A stretch of DNA of 64,000 nucleotides, taken from assembly GCA_024233865.1 (NCBI GenBank), contig JACKPA010000007.1:186001-250000 (forward strand). Direction: 5' to 3'. This stretch comes from Leptospiraceae bacterium (GTDB taxonomy: Bacteria; Spirochaetota; Leptospiria; Leptospirales; Leptospiraceae). Made by a program: the position numbers and the translations under genes. The notes under the pieces are model-generated. The model was not told the origin of the DNA, made no database searches, and saw only the letters and a list, made by a program, of their open reading frames with translations. The first letter of the stretch is position 1. Every line of letters starts with the position of its first letter. Below are positions 36,964-45,670 of this stretch, piece after piece.

Positions 36964-38124
36964 ATGAAAAAACAAATAATTATATTATTCATATTAAATA
37001 TCTTTTGTATCAATAAAGGCAAGCAATTTGATAATAGTATGGACTTATTTAATACCCTGGGTATGTTTTTGCATTATCTTGCTTATAATTCGGAAACCAT
37101 TCAACTTACAAAACGTCATTCCCATACAGCAACTTTACTAACAAACGGAAAAGTGCTTATAGTTGGTGGAAACGATGATACGACTGCTTTAGATAGTGTC
37201 AAGTTGTATGATCCATCTAGTGGAGAAATTTCAACCGTTGAAAATTTAAACGAAGCTAGATACGAACACACAGCCACCTTATTGCAAAATGGGAACGTTT
37301 TGATAGCTGGAGGACGAAATTTTAACAACGCTTTAGATACAACAGAAACTTATGATCCGGATAAATCAACATTTACACAGGGGAATAGTCTTAGTACAAA
37401 ACGCACAAATCACACAGCAAGCCTTCTTTTGGATGGTACGGTATTATTGGCTGGAGGATATAGTTATTCTACAAATACTGATGGCACTTTTAGCTCTACC
37501 AACCTTTCCAGTGTCGATATTTATGACCTAAATTCAAGTTCACCTACCACAGTTACCATGAACGAAGCCCGAAATAAACATACGGCAACAGTTTTACCAA
37601 GTGGTCAAGTTTTGATAGTTGGTGGTGTGGACGAGTCGGGTGCATATTTATCTAACTCAGAAACTTTTGATACAAGTACAAATACTTTTTCCTTTACTAC
37701 TCTTTCCTTAAACCAAGCCCGCTGTAGCCATGCAGCTTCCCTTTTGTTAAATGGTAAGGTTTTGATTACTGGTGGGAATAATTTTGCCGGTTATTTATCT
37801 AGTGCCGAAGTTTATGACTCTAACACAAACAATTTTAGTTATTTAAGCAACCAAAATAGTATGAATATAAGTCGAGTTTCCCACACGTCAACACTATTGT
37901 ACAATGGAAAAGTTCTTCTTGTGGGAGGAGATACGAGTTCAAATAGTTCCGAATTGTATGACCCTTCTACCGATTCCTTTAGTAGTATTAGCAGTTTGGC
38001 AATTTCCATTCAGTCCCATACCGCTACAATATTATCAAATGGAAATGTTTTGATCACTGCCGGTAGCAATAGAAATGATGCAACCAACAATATTTATGTA
38101 TACAATCCATCCAGTGATAATTAG
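36964..38124 (+). CDS. Kelch-repeat secreted protein
   Basis: This 386-residue protein has a leader (KKQIIILFILNIFC, possibly a lipoprotein signal) and then six to seven kelch repeats of about 50 residues. Each has the pattern R-HTATLL-NGKVLIVGG...S-E-YDP, for example SHTATLLTNGKVLIVGG and HTATILSNGNVLITAG. The repeats should fold into one beta-propeller. Such proteins usually bind other proteins or glycans at the cell surface. Regular repeat length and absence of frame breaks suggest the gene is functional. It starts at ATG 36964. No partner gene is adjacent. Confidence 0.85.
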   Translation: MKKQIIILFILNIFCINKGKQFDNSMDLFNTLGMFLHYLAYNSETIQLTKRHSHTATLLTNGKVLIVGGNDDTTALDSVKLYDPSSGEISTVENLNEARYEHTATLLQNGNVLIAGGRNFNNALDTTETYDPDKSTFTQGNSLSTKRTNHTASLLLDGTVLLAGGYSYSTNTDGTFSSTNLSSVDIYDLNSSSPTTVTMNEARNKHTATVLPSGQVLIVGGVDESGAYLSNSETFDTSTNTFSFTTLSLNQARCSHAASLLLNGKVLITGGNNFAGYLSSAEVYDSNTNNFSYLSNQNSMNISRVSHTSTLLYNGKVLLVGGDTSSNSSELYDPSTDSFSSISSLAISIQSHTATILSNGNVLITAGSNRNDATNNIYVYNPSSDN

Positions 38125-38177
38125 AGGAGAAATGATAAAATGAAACAAACAACTTAATTACTTAACTAATTTGTAAT

Positions 38178-38546
38178 TTATTTGATTAAAATTCCTGACC
38201 CATAATATTTGGTTAAACCTTCTATACGAGAAGCAAGGTTTACAGCATCGCTAATTACAGTGCTTCCCATTCTAGTGTCATGACCAATGGTTCCTAAAAT
38301 TAAATCTCCCGTGTGAAGTCCAATTCCTACTTCCAATTTGAAGAGTCCACCAATTTCTCTGATAATATTAAATTCGTTAATTTTTCGTTGTATTTTTATG
38401 GAAGCTCTTACTGCGTCGTCAGGAGTTCCTGGGAAAAGCCCCATGATTCCATCACCAATAAATTTATAAAATAAATTTATAAAAAATAAACTCAAAAAAG
38501 AAGGAATCACACTCAACCAGATAAATTCCGATTTGTCCAATTCCAA
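38178..38546 (-). pseudogene. Class III adenylate/guanylate cyclase remnant
   Basis: The translated stretch KFIGDGIMGLFPGTPDDAV, LEVGIGLHTGDLILGTIG, then VISDAVNLASRIEGLTKYYG is the C-terminal two thirds of a class III nucleotide cyclase catalytic domain. The front (FTDIRGFT-type metal-binding segment) is replaced by unrelated hydrophobic residues, and the frame stops soon after YYGSGILIK. The metal-binding Asp of the first strand is therefore missing, and the protein cannot be active as it stands. Any upstream sensor domains are also lost. Confidence 0.75.
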
Positions 38547-38954
38547 TTATCGAAACCTGGTAGGTAATAGTACAAAATTCTTTCTCCAATGCTCATTATA
38601 TAGATGAGAACACTTAAACAGAAAAGGGCAAAAAATATCGGTTCCTTGACTTAGCCCTGGGTGAGCAATTACTAATAGTGACATAAAACCTACTATTGTA
38701 AGAGATCAGTTCATAAGCAGGGGATTTTTGGGGATTGACTTTGTACCGATAAACGCACTTCGCTGCCGAAAGACAAAAATTGCAATCTAAGCTTAGAAAA
38801 GACTTGGATTTTTCCTTATACCAATTACAAGTGGTGACAAGAGCTATTGTAATTAATTTACAATAGATGTCAGAGATGCGATAGACAATAGTTGAAACTT
38901 TTCTTGAATGAAAAGTCGCAGAATAAACAGGAAGGTGTGCAACTTCAAGTAAAT
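38547..38954. other. Gene-free stretch
   Basis: About 400 bases between the cyclase remnant and the next gene. A minus-strand frame here has the composition of non-coding DNA and matches nothing I know. It may include decayed parts of the cyclase gene. No repeats or hairpins were seen. Confidence 0.4.
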
Positions 38955-39341
38955 ATGGAGACAGTAATTGAAACCAAAACAACGAAAACTTTTCTTCGTA
39001 AAGATGGACTCATTCAAGTAGATGCACTACCAAATTCTAAAATGACTATAGAAGATGCAATAGAAAATATCGAAGCACAAAAAAGCTTGGCAAACGGCAA
39101 AAAATACCCGCTTTTGGTTAATCTGGGGGCTGTAGGGTCAATAAATAGAGATGCTCGGGTCTATTTGGGCGGTACTGAAGCAGAAAAAAATATCTCTGCA
39201 ACTGCGATTGTAGTTAGTTCTATTGTTGGAAAAATCATCGGAAATTTTATGATAGGTTTAAATAAAACTATTTACCCGACTCGCCTATTCACAGAGGTAC
39301 GAGAAGCAATTGCGTGGCTTGAGCAATTTAAAGACAAGTAA
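38955..39341 (+). CDS. STAS/SEC14-like small protein
   Basis: A 128-residue protein if started at ATG 38955; the frame extends to a TTG at 38892. The segment YPLLVNLGAVGSINRDARVY, then ATAIVVSSIVGKIIGNFMIG and LNKTIYPTRLFTEVREAIAWL matches a family of SpoIIAA/STAS-like single-domain proteins with many paralogues in Leptospira (recalled). They are probably signalling or lipid-binding modules in the cytoplasm. The TTG start would add 21 residues that look unlike the family. No partner kinase is adjacent. Confidence 0.7.
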   Translation: METVIETKTTKTFLRKDGLIQVDALPNSKMTIEDAIENIEAQKSLANGKKYPLLVNLGAVGSINRDARVYLGGTEAEKNISATAIVVSSIVGKIIGNFMIGLNKTIYPTRLFTEVREAIAWLEQFKDK

Positions 39342-39471
39342 CGCAGCAATTGCAAGAAATGAAAAAAATGAAGGTTGAGAAAAGTGGCTGTTTTATAGAA
39401 GCGAAAATGTCTAGAATGGCGACACTGCAAAAAGGTCTACTAAAAATAGTTGATCCAACAAATGTTTTTTA

Positions 39472-39498
39472 TTGACAAAATTCGTCCATACATATAAT
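39472..39498 (+). promoter_or_regulatory. Sigma-70-like promoter
   Basis: TTGACA (39472) and TATAAT (39493) are perfect consensus boxes with a slightly short 15-base spacer, about 45 bases ahead of the gene at 39543. The preceding GGCGACACTGCAAAAAGGT resembles GGCGCTGCTGTAAAAAGGT at 33600. Confidence 0.55.
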
Positions 39499-39542
39499 GG
39501 CATTAATTTAAAAGTTTCCTAATGGAACAAAAGGACGTTTGT

Positions 39543-39857
39543 ATGAATGTAAACTTTTATCCTACTGAAATGGAGTCAAATTTCCAGCCCGATTTTTCCA
39601 AACCAGCTTTACCTATTTTTTATAAGGATATTCCGCAATACAAAAAATTGGCAAAAACTACAAAAAAAATCATTGAAAACATAGCTGGAAAGGTTGTGAA
39701 AGATATTAAATCTTCCAGTGAAGTATTGAATAACAGAGAGGTTTACAGTCACGTTATCCAATCTTTTGTAATGAATAAAAAAGTGATGGGAGAGAAAGTT
39801 AGCATCTTTCCTCAAGACTATTTTTTAAGAAAAGCGAAAAGCAAAAGAAGCATCTGA
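39543..39857 (+). CDS. Hypothetical protein
   Basis: A 104-residue protein from ATG 39543, favoured over ATG 39522 because AAGGAC lies about 7 bases ahead. It is soluble, basic and predicted helical in the middle (KKLAKTTKKIIENIAGKVV), with no cysteines and no recognisable domain. A consensus promoter precedes it and a hairpin terminator follows, so it is a separate small transcription unit and probably real. Confidence 0.6.
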   Translation: MNVNFYPTEMESNFQPDFSKPALPIFYKDIPQYKKLAKTTKKIIENIAGKVVKDIKSSSEVLNNREVYSHVIQSFVMNKKVMGEKVSIFPQDYFLRKAKSKRSI

Positions 39858-39871
39858 GTCAGCAATTCGAC

Positions 39872-39944
39872 CAGACGGAAGGTAAGCAGTATAAAACCGA
39901 CAATCCGGTTGATCCGGAATTAACAGCCTTCGTCTGCTTTTTTT
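39872..39944 (+). terminator. Rho-independent terminator with nested hairpin
   Basis: CAGACGGAAGG (39872) pairs with CCTTCGTCTG (39927) with one bulge, followed by seven T. A second hairpin TCCGG-TTGAT-CCGGA lies in the loop. It ends the gene at 39543 and overlaps the end of the convergent rhodanese gene. Confidence 0.7.
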
Positions 39945-40564
39945 GAGCCAATATGCTTCCTTACAGGCACTTTAATAGGAACTCTTTCGGGAACTTTGAT
40001 TTCCATATTCCCTAAGAAATAATTTGTAATGGCATTCATTTTTTGTTTTTCGAGCAATACATCTTGTGTATCTGTCTCTTTGTACTCTTTCAAGGTGAGA
40101 ATCTTGGATTTCCATTCATCAAAGCCGCCTTGCAAAAAGTATACGTTTTTATTTCGGGCGAGAATACGAGGAAGATGTACAGGTTTCTCGCCTGTTTGTG
40201 TGTAGATCACGATCTTTTTTCGAAAATCCGGAACTACATCCGACTCTTGCATTTTTTTCTTGGCATCTTGCTTGCTTACGTGGCACGCCGGACAGCTAAT
40301 AGAGTTTTTTATATGCTCCTCCTTATACTTTTCCACCTTACGCATATCCAGAACCTCAAAGTCCCGCTTATTTTCCAGAAACCAAGAAGCCAATTGAGTA
40401 GAAGTTAGAGTCCTATTTACTTGGTTTGGTGAAAGCTCAAAAACCTTTGGTTTATCCCGATCCGTAAAAATCGACGCAAGAAAAATTACAAAACTTAATA
40501 TTATTGCAACGTAGGGAGATAACTTCCCAATTTTTAATCCGATTTGTTTTAGTTTGTCTTTCAT
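39920..40564 (-). CDS. Membrane-anchored rhodanese-like protein lacking the catalytic cysteine
   Basis: The protein has 214 residues: one N-terminal membrane segment (about 17-36) and a rhodanese fold (about 50-165: FEVLDMRKVEKYKEEHIKNS, later VYFLQGGFDEWKSKIL). At the active-site loop, where rhodaneses have CxxGxR, it reads YTQTGEKPV, so the sulfur-carrying cysteine is replaced by Thr. A Cys pair, SCPACH, lies elsewhere (about 90-95) and might carry sulfur or bind metal instead. It is the last gene of the Psr-type operon, and its start overlaps the previous stop by 4 bases. It could bind persulfide or a partner without transferase activity. Confidence 0.82.
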   Translation of the reverse strand: MKDKLKQIGLKIGKLSPYVAIILSFVIFLASIFTDRDKPKVFELSPNQVNRTLTSTQLASWFLENKRDFEVLDMRKVEKYKEEHIKNSISCPACHVSKQDAKKKMQESDVVPDFRKKIVIYTQTGEKPVHLPRILARNKNVYFLQGGFDEWKSKILTLKEYKETDTQDVLLEKQKMNAITNYFLGNMEIKVPERVPIKVPVRKHIGSKKADEGC

Positions 40565-41157
40565 AGTTTATTCACTTTTCTTTCAATTTTCTTTAAAAGC
40601 ATAAAAAAGAGTATTGCCAAAACGGTAATAATAAAAACAAAAACTCCATAAGAAGCGTTAAAAACATCATTCAAAAACGCTCTTCCCATCGCTCCTGAGT
40701 TGTAAAAACTTTCAATAAAAGAATAACCCTCTGCAAATACCATCACTCCGGCAGCAAAACCCAAAAAGAAGAGTAATCCGTCAATTTTTCCCGTTGACAT
40801 GGCAACTGCGGTTGTTCCGGGGCAGTATCCTCCCACTGCAAAACCAATACCAAGAAATATCGCACCTACAAGCTGAGGCCATATAAACGTTGGATTGATG
40901 TATACGAGGTCAATGTCCATAATTCCGAGATAGTGAAGCCCAAAAATCCCTATCATGGCAACAATGACAGCTGTAAACATCACACGTATAACCGCAAAAT
41001 CCCTTCCGTACCAATTGTCAGAGAGTTTTTTGGCAGAACCAAAACCGGCTCTCTCTAAAAAAAAGCCAAACCCAAAACCAAGAAACATGGCGATAACAAT
41101 CCCCATTTCTCTACCAAAGAGTCCTGTTTTAGAAAAAGGTAATAACATTTCATTCAT
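40561..41157 (-). CDS. YeeE/YedE-family sulfur transporter, second subunit
   Basis: A membrane protein of about 198 residues with at least five membrane segments. The family hallmark GYCPGTT has the cysteine that in the thiosulfate channel TsuA/YeeE relays the substrate. The frame extends upstream to 41277, but that part is shadowed by the previous gene. ATG 41157 overlaps its stop (ATGA) and has AGGAG upstream; ATG 41163 is the alternative. With its neighbour it makes up the two halves of a YeeE/YedE-type channel. Position beside PsrABC-like genes suggests import or export of thiosulfate or another sulfur compound. Confidence 0.85.
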   Translation of the reverse strand: MNEMLLPFSKTGLFGREMGIVIAMFLGFGFGFFLERAGFGSAKKLSDNWYGRDFAVIRVMFTAVIVAMIGIFGLHYLGIMDIDLVYINPTFIWPQLVGAIFLGIGFAVGGYCPGTTAVAMSTGKIDGLLFFLGFAAGVMVFAEGYSFIESFYNSGAMGRAFLNDVFNASYGVFVFIITVLAILFFMLLKKIERKVNKL

Positions 41158-41687
41158 TGCCATTGTCTCCTTACAAAATAAGCAACTGCATAGCCACCCG
41201 CAAAAGCCCCAATAATAAAAATCCAAGACCCCAAAGCCAAAGTCGCTCCTCCAGAGAGAGCCTGTCCTGATGTGCATCCTCTGGCAAGTCTTGCACCTAT
41301 TGCAGAAATCCCTCCGCCCACAAAGGCAAGAACCAGCCTGGCTCTAGGCGAAAACGTAGGTCCTTTATCAATTTTTAGTTGAATTCGGTTTGCCAGAGCA
41401 CCACTCACAAACCCTCCAACAAAAACTCCAGCCAATAAAAATACCAAGTATTCATTGAGAATGTGCTTTTCTTCTGCAAAATACGAGTTCATGTATTTTA
41501 AACTTTTGGTGTGTTCAGGGGCTACCGCTATCATGGCGTAACCACTCATTCGAGTAATGGCTCCGGAAGCTCCTAAGCCTCTACCCATAAACACATAACT
41601 TAATAATAGAACAATACCCAAACCTACACCAGCCAAATATGGGTTTAAATACGGTTTGGGTTGATTTTGAATAAGATCATCATTCAT
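41154..41687 (-). CDS. YeeE/YedE-family sulfur transporter, first subunit
   Basis: A 177-residue integral membrane protein with about five membrane segments. The conserved cysteine motif ARGCTSGQALSGGA is present near 135, followed by the glycine-rich last helix. Such half-size proteins pair with a second YeeE/YedE-like protein. The start ATG overlaps the stop of the PsrC-like gene by 4 bases, and its own stop overlaps the next gene, so translation is coupled through the operon. Confidence 0.87.
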   Translation of the reverse strand: MNDDLIQNQPKPYLNPYLAGVGLGIVLLLSYVFMGRGLGASGAITRMSGYAMIAVAPEHTKSLKYMNSYFAEEKHILNEYLVFLLAGVFVGGFVSGALANRIQLKIDKGPTFSPRARLVLAFVGGGISAIGARLARGCTSGQALSGGATLALGSWIFIIGAFAGGYAVAYFVRRQWQ

Positions 41688-42670
41688 AAATTTAACTCCA
41701 CGTAAGAATTTTGTCCGATATACACAAATAATATCCTAAGTAACAATCCTCCAATAAGGACTGAAAAGGGAGTAATTAGTTTAAAGTGAAATATATTTTT
41801 TAATTCCAGAACTTCCATAAAAAGTGGGAACAAAATGCCTTGCAAAACAACAAGCATCCAGAAGTAGCCCGTAAAATCTCCACCGAAGATTAGACCTCCA
41901 GCCAAATTATGATAGTAAGAGGAAGTAAAAAATCCGATAAAAATCTGTATCAAAACAAAAAGCTCGAATAATAAAAACGCTACGTCAATTTTTATCATTA
42001 TGTGCTCTTCAACCTTGCTTTTTGTGCCCAAAATCATAACTGCACTTGCACTCGAAATCCCGGAAGCAAGGAAAAGAATCCCTAAAATAGAAGTATTCCA
42101 AAAGGGTCGAGCTACAAAACTGCTGATTAAAATTCCCGTATAGATTCCGATAAATCCACCCATTACGATATTGATCCAAGCAAGGGCTTTGGTATACGGA
42201 CGAAATTTGTCAGCCAACACAAAAACTTGCTCTGCCGGTTTTGCCAAAAACGATAGTTTAAACGTATGCAACTTTTCTTGTATAAAATTCCTGCTGCTTT
42301 CTTCCAACTGAATCAAGGCAAAAAGGATCGATGAGGGAAAAATCAATATCAAAGCCCAAGAACCCCAAGACATAGGAGATGTCCACTGAAAGGTTGTATA
42401 GAGTCGCCAAGTGAACAACTTATGTTCCAGGTCTAAAAACAAAAACAACATACCTATCGAAAGAGCAATAGGAGCTACTATGGGAGCGATTCGGACTGTA
42501 AAGGGGACTTCCTCTTCTTTTTTTAAGAGATAAAATATCCCGGACAAAACCAAAATCCCTGCGGTAATACCACCCAAAAACAAATACCCCGGAATTTCCC
42601 ATCCCCAGATTGCTAAGTGGGGGTCGATGTGAGGATTGTGTCTTGAAATTGTAATTTCTACATTACCCAT
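41684..42670 (-). CDS. psrC: PsrC/NrfD-type membrane quinone-interacting subunit
   Basis: A 328-residue membrane protein with eight or so predicted helices. The N-terminal IWGWEIPGYLFLGGITAGIL is characteristic of NrfD/PsrC proteins, which anchor the molybdoenzyme and exchange electrons with menaquinone. SPMSWGSWALILIFP is the second family marker. No haem-binding motif is needed or seen. It directly follows the iron-sulfur subunit gene (17 bases). Together the three would form a membrane-bound Psr/Phs-type complex, with catalytic and Fe-S subunits on the periplasmic face. Confidence 0.9.
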   Translation of the reverse strand: MGNVEITISRHNPHIDPHLAIWGWEIPGYLFLGGITAGILVLSGIFYLLKKEEEVPFTVRIAPIVAPIALSIGMLFLFLDLEHKLFTWRLYTTFQWTSPMSWGSWALILIFPSSILFALIQLEESSRNFIQEKLHTFKLSFLAKPAEQVFVLADKFRPYTKALAWINIVMGGFIGIYTGILISSFVARPFWNTSILGILFLASGISSASAVMILGTKSKVEEHIMIKIDVAFLLFELFVLIQIFIGFFTSSYYHNLAGGLIFGGDFTGYFWMLVVLQGILFPLFMEVLELKNIFHFKLITPFSVLIGGLLLRILFVYIGQNSYVELNL

Positions 42671-42687
42671 TCTTAAATCTCCTTGGA

Positions 42688-43248
42688 CTATCTCTTACGT
42701 CCCGTTTTTCCATACAGGAAGTATAGGTTCGGTTTTGTCCCGGCTCCTGTTTTTAACTTTTTATAATTACGTTTCTGAACGAGCTTGTATATATCACTGT
42801 TTTTATCTGCCATATTTCCAAAGGTCAAACAGAATGTAGGACAGATTTCCACACAAGCCGGATTCTCTCCAACGGCAACCTTATGGTCACAAAAAGTGCA
42901 CTTATCCACATATCCTTTTGGATGCACATAACGAGCATCATAAGGACAAGACGCAACACAAGCCTTACAACCAATACATTTATCAGCCGTGACCTTTACA
43001 ATTCCCCCTTCGATAACGTGGGAAGCACCGGTTGGGCAGCAATAAACACAGGGAGGATTGGAACAATGATGGCACCTCTCGGAATAGTTTTCCATTGTAA
43101 GATTGGGAAATACCCCTTGAACAATCTGAACCGTCCATTCTCTTGCATGACCGTTTGGAACTTTGTTTTCGTCTTTACAGGCAATTACACAGGCGTTGCA
43201 AGCTACGCATTTCTCCATATCTATTGCCATTGCATATCGCTTTTTCAT
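42688..43248 (-). CDS. psrB: PsrB-like four-cluster ferredoxin subunit
   Basis: A 186-residue iron-sulfur protein with cysteine groups for four [4Fe-4S] clusters: CVACNACVIACK, CHHCSNPPCVYCCP, CIGCKACVASCPYDA and CTFCDHKVAVGENPAC-EIC. This order matches the electron-transfer subunit of polysulfide, thiosulfate and DMSO reductase-type complexes. It has no leader and would be exported together with its Tat-carrying partner. It lies between the catalytic and membrane subunits. Confidence 0.93.
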   Translation of the reverse strand: MKKRYAMAIDMEKCVACNACVIACKDENKVPNGHAREWTVQIVQGVFPNLTMENYSERCHHCSNPPCVYCCPTGASHVIEGGIVKVTADKCIGCKACVASCPYDARYVHPKGYVDKCTFCDHKVAVGENPACVEICPTFCLTFGNMADKNSDIYKLVQKRNYKKLKTGAGTKPNLYFLYGKTGRKR

Positions 43249-43261
43249 ACTACAAATCCTT

Positions 43262-45472
43262 TCAAGCCTTCTCTAATGTTACAAAATTAATATTCATACC
43301 CGTTCCACCCATAATAGGATCTTCTTTGTATCGGCTAATCAAGTCACTATCGGACGCTCCCCTATTATATGCTTTTGTCAGTCGCTTATCCTTTCCACCA
43401 AAACCATGGACCATATAAACACAATCCTGACGAATTCTCTGGGTAACCTTTGCTTTTACTTTATTGCTCTGGATTCCGTCTTGGTTCTTTAAAATAACAT
43501 ACATCCCGTCTTTGATCCCCATAATTTTTGCCATTTCCACGTTTATCCAAATCTCATTTTCGGGGAAAATTTCCAGAGCAACGTGATTGTTGGATGTTCT
43601 CGAAAACGTATGAACCGGATGCCTACCAAACAGCAATCGGAAATATCCTTCCGGAGGGTCTTCAGGAGGTGTAAAATTGGGGAGAGGATCAAAACCCGCA
43701 TCACCAAGGGTTTTGGAAAACAATTCAATCTTTCCGGATGGCGTATGAAACGTAGGAGAGTCATCATAAATATTGGCGTTTCTTACAATAGCTCCCTTTT
43801 CTTTGAGTTCAACGTAAGAATAACCGGAAGTTTCCACTTCGTTTTTGATTTTTTCTTCCAAGTGTTTGTAAGGAAAATATTTTTCCAACGTCTCACCGTT
43901 GATTTTGATCCTTTTGGATAATTCCTTTGCCATCCACCAAGCCGGTTTGCTTTCATACATTGGCGGAACAACCGGTTGACGTATCGCTATAAAAGGTGTC
44001 CTAAAAGCCGTAACTTCCAAATCTTCGTGCCTTTCCAAAAAAGTACACTCTGGCAACACCACATCTGCGTAACCCGTAACTTCAGCCGGCAAAATGTCAA
44101 TGGCAACTACCAATTCAATTGCCTCCAGTGCTTTTCGAACTTTAGCGGGATTTGGTAGAGTCGAAGGAAGATTGCAACCATACACAAACCAAGCCCTCAT
44201 CTGTTCTCCTTCTAGGATTCCGTCCTCGCCTGGTATGGCAGAATTTATAAACGTTTGGGCGGGCATGGAAGAAGCAAAAGGAAACGTGTTTTTATCCGTG
44301 AAATGGAATTTTTTCCCTTCAGGGAAAGGTTGTCCATGACTGACCTGAAACGGAATATCTCCCGGAATGTAGATTCCACCCTTTTTCCCCCAGTTTCCAA
44401 GCAAAGCATTCAAAATGGCAATCGCTCTCGCTCTTTGGGTATCATCACCATACCAAACAACGTGCCTACCGGGATGAACAATGGATTTGGGTGCATTTTT
44501 TGCCATTAGGCGAGCTGTTTCCCTGATTTTTTCAGGCTCAATTCCCGTATAGAGATATGCCCATTCCGGAGTTTTGTCTGCAACGTGTTTGGATAATTCA
44601 TCAAATCCTATCGCATTTTTTTGAATAAAGTCTTTTTGGTAAATTCCCTCGTTAATCAAAACGTTCATCCAAGCCAAAAGCAAAGCAATATCTGTTCCAG
44701 GTTTTATGGGTAGCCAATGATCAGACTTTCCGGCAATTGTGGAAAATCTCGGATCAACGGTGATAAAACTGGCTCCATTGTCGATGGCTTTACTCACATC
44801 TTGGACTTGGGTATTGTGCATATTTTCACCCAAGTGAGAACCAATCAAAACAACACAGTTTGTATTGGGAATGTCCAGGGACTCATAGGTTCCTACGTCA
44901 CGTCCGTAGGTCATGGAGAAACCTTCCATTCTTGGTCCCCGGCACTGGGCATAGCTAGGAGCTGTAATATTTTTACTTCCCATGCCTTTTAATAGGTCTT
45001 TAAAAAAAGAGCCACCACAACCATGAGAAAAGAGTGCAACCTTGTCCACTCCATGTGTATCGATAATTTTCTGTAATTTTTCTGCTATATAATCAAAAGC
45101 TTCTTCCCAACTAACCGATTTAAAACTCTGCTTGCCGGATTTGTCTTTGACCCGAATCAGAGGAGTTTTTAACCTGTCGTTGTCATAAATGATGCCTAAA
45201 GCACCCGTACCACGAGGACAAAGCCTTCCGTTGGAGAGGGGATGTGCCGGATTTCCGTTAATTTTTACAACTTTTCCATCTTCCACATCAGCCAACATTC
45301 CACATTTCCAGAAGCATATTTCACAAAATGTGGCTACTTGCTTTTTGCTTTTGGGTGGTGTATTATCTGCTAGTAGACCTTGGCTAAACTCATCTGACAA
45401 AAAAAGTTTGCTTCCAACGGCAGTTGCAAAAACTGCTCCACTAATTTTTAAAAATTCTCTTCGTGTTATCAT
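43262..45472 (-). CDS. psrA: PsrA/PhsA-like molybdopterin oxidoreductase with Tat signal
   Basis: A catalytic subunit of about 736 residues from the DMSO reductase superfamily. The N-terminus has a Tat signal (TRREFLKISGAVFA). The [4Fe-4S] motif is CEICFWKCG and, 30 residues on, RLCPRG. The molybdenum-ligand region holds SYAQCRGPR, consistent with a Cys-ligated polysulfide/thiosulfate reductase. The start chosen is ATG 45472; a TTG at 45484 is less likely. Length and the B/C partners fit PsrA/PhsA. Substrate is not certain: thiosulfate, polysulfide, tetrathionate or arsenate relatives remain possible. The YeeE and rhodanese-like genes downstream favour a sulfur compound. Confidence 0.87.
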   Translation of the reverse strand: MITRREFLKISGAVFATAVGSKLFLSDEFSQGLLADNTPPKSKKQVATFCEICFWKCGMLADVEDGKVVKINGNPAHPLSNGRLCPRGTGALGIIYDNDRLKTPLIRVKDKSGKQSFKSVSWEEAFDYIAEKLQKIIDTHGVDKVALFSHGCGGSFFKDLLKGMGSKNITAPSYAQCRGPRMEGFSMTYGRDVGTYESLDIPNTNCVVLIGSHLGENMHNTQVQDVSKAIDNGASFITVDPRFSTIAGKSDHWLPIKPGTDIALLLAWMNVLINEGIYQKDFIQKNAIGFDELSKHVADKTPEWAYLYTGIEPEKIRETARLMAKNAPKSIVHPGRHVVWYGDDTQRARAIAILNALLGNWGKKGGIYIPGDIPFQVSHGQPFPEGKKFHFTDKNTFPFASSMPAQTFINSAIPGEDGILEGEQMRAWFVYGCNLPSTLPNPAKVRKALEAIELVVAIDILPAEVTGYADVVLPECTFLERHEDLEVTAFRTPFIAIRQPVVPPMYESKPAWWMAKELSKRIKINGETLEKYFPYKHLEEKIKNEVETSGYSYVELKEKGAIVRNANIYDDSPTFHTPSGKIELFSKTLGDAGFDPLPNFTPPEDPPEGYFRLLFGRHPVHTFSRTSNNHVALEIFPENEIWINVEMAKIMGIKDGMYVILKNQDGIQSNKVKAKVTQRIRQDCVYMVHGFGGKDKRLTKAYNRGASDSDLISRYKEDPIMGGTGMNINFVTLEKA

Positions 45473-45614
45473 GGCTTTTTTCAAGGTTGGATGTATTAGG
45501 TTTAAACTGTGTATTCATGCTTTCACCTTAAAACCATTAAAAAAAAGCGGATTTTTAATCTCAAATATTTTTTAATTATTTTTGAAAAATATGATAAATA
45601 ATGTGTTAATTATG

Positions 45615-45631
45615 ATATTGATTCTCAATAT
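45615..45631. promoter_or_regulatory. Palindromic operator candidate upstream of the Psr-type operon
   Basis: ATATTGA-TTC-TCAATAT is a perfect 7-3-7 palindrome, 143 bases upstream of the psrA-like start in an A/T-rich stretch. It resembles Fur/PerR-type boxes more than an FNR box. Regulator identity is a guess. Confidence 0.35.
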
Positions 45632-45670
45632 ACTATACTCAAGGCGCGGAGTGGTTTTCTGAAAAAGCAA

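Noticed and set aside
38614..38982. Minus-strand frame between the cyclase remnant and the STAS-like gene
   Set aside because: No leader, domain or ribosome binding site, and it overlaps the start region of the better supported gene at 38955.
45615..45631. FNR-type box upstream of the Psr operon
   Set aside because: The palindrome lacks the TTGAT-N4-ATCAA layout; only a tentative Fur/PerR-like label was kept.
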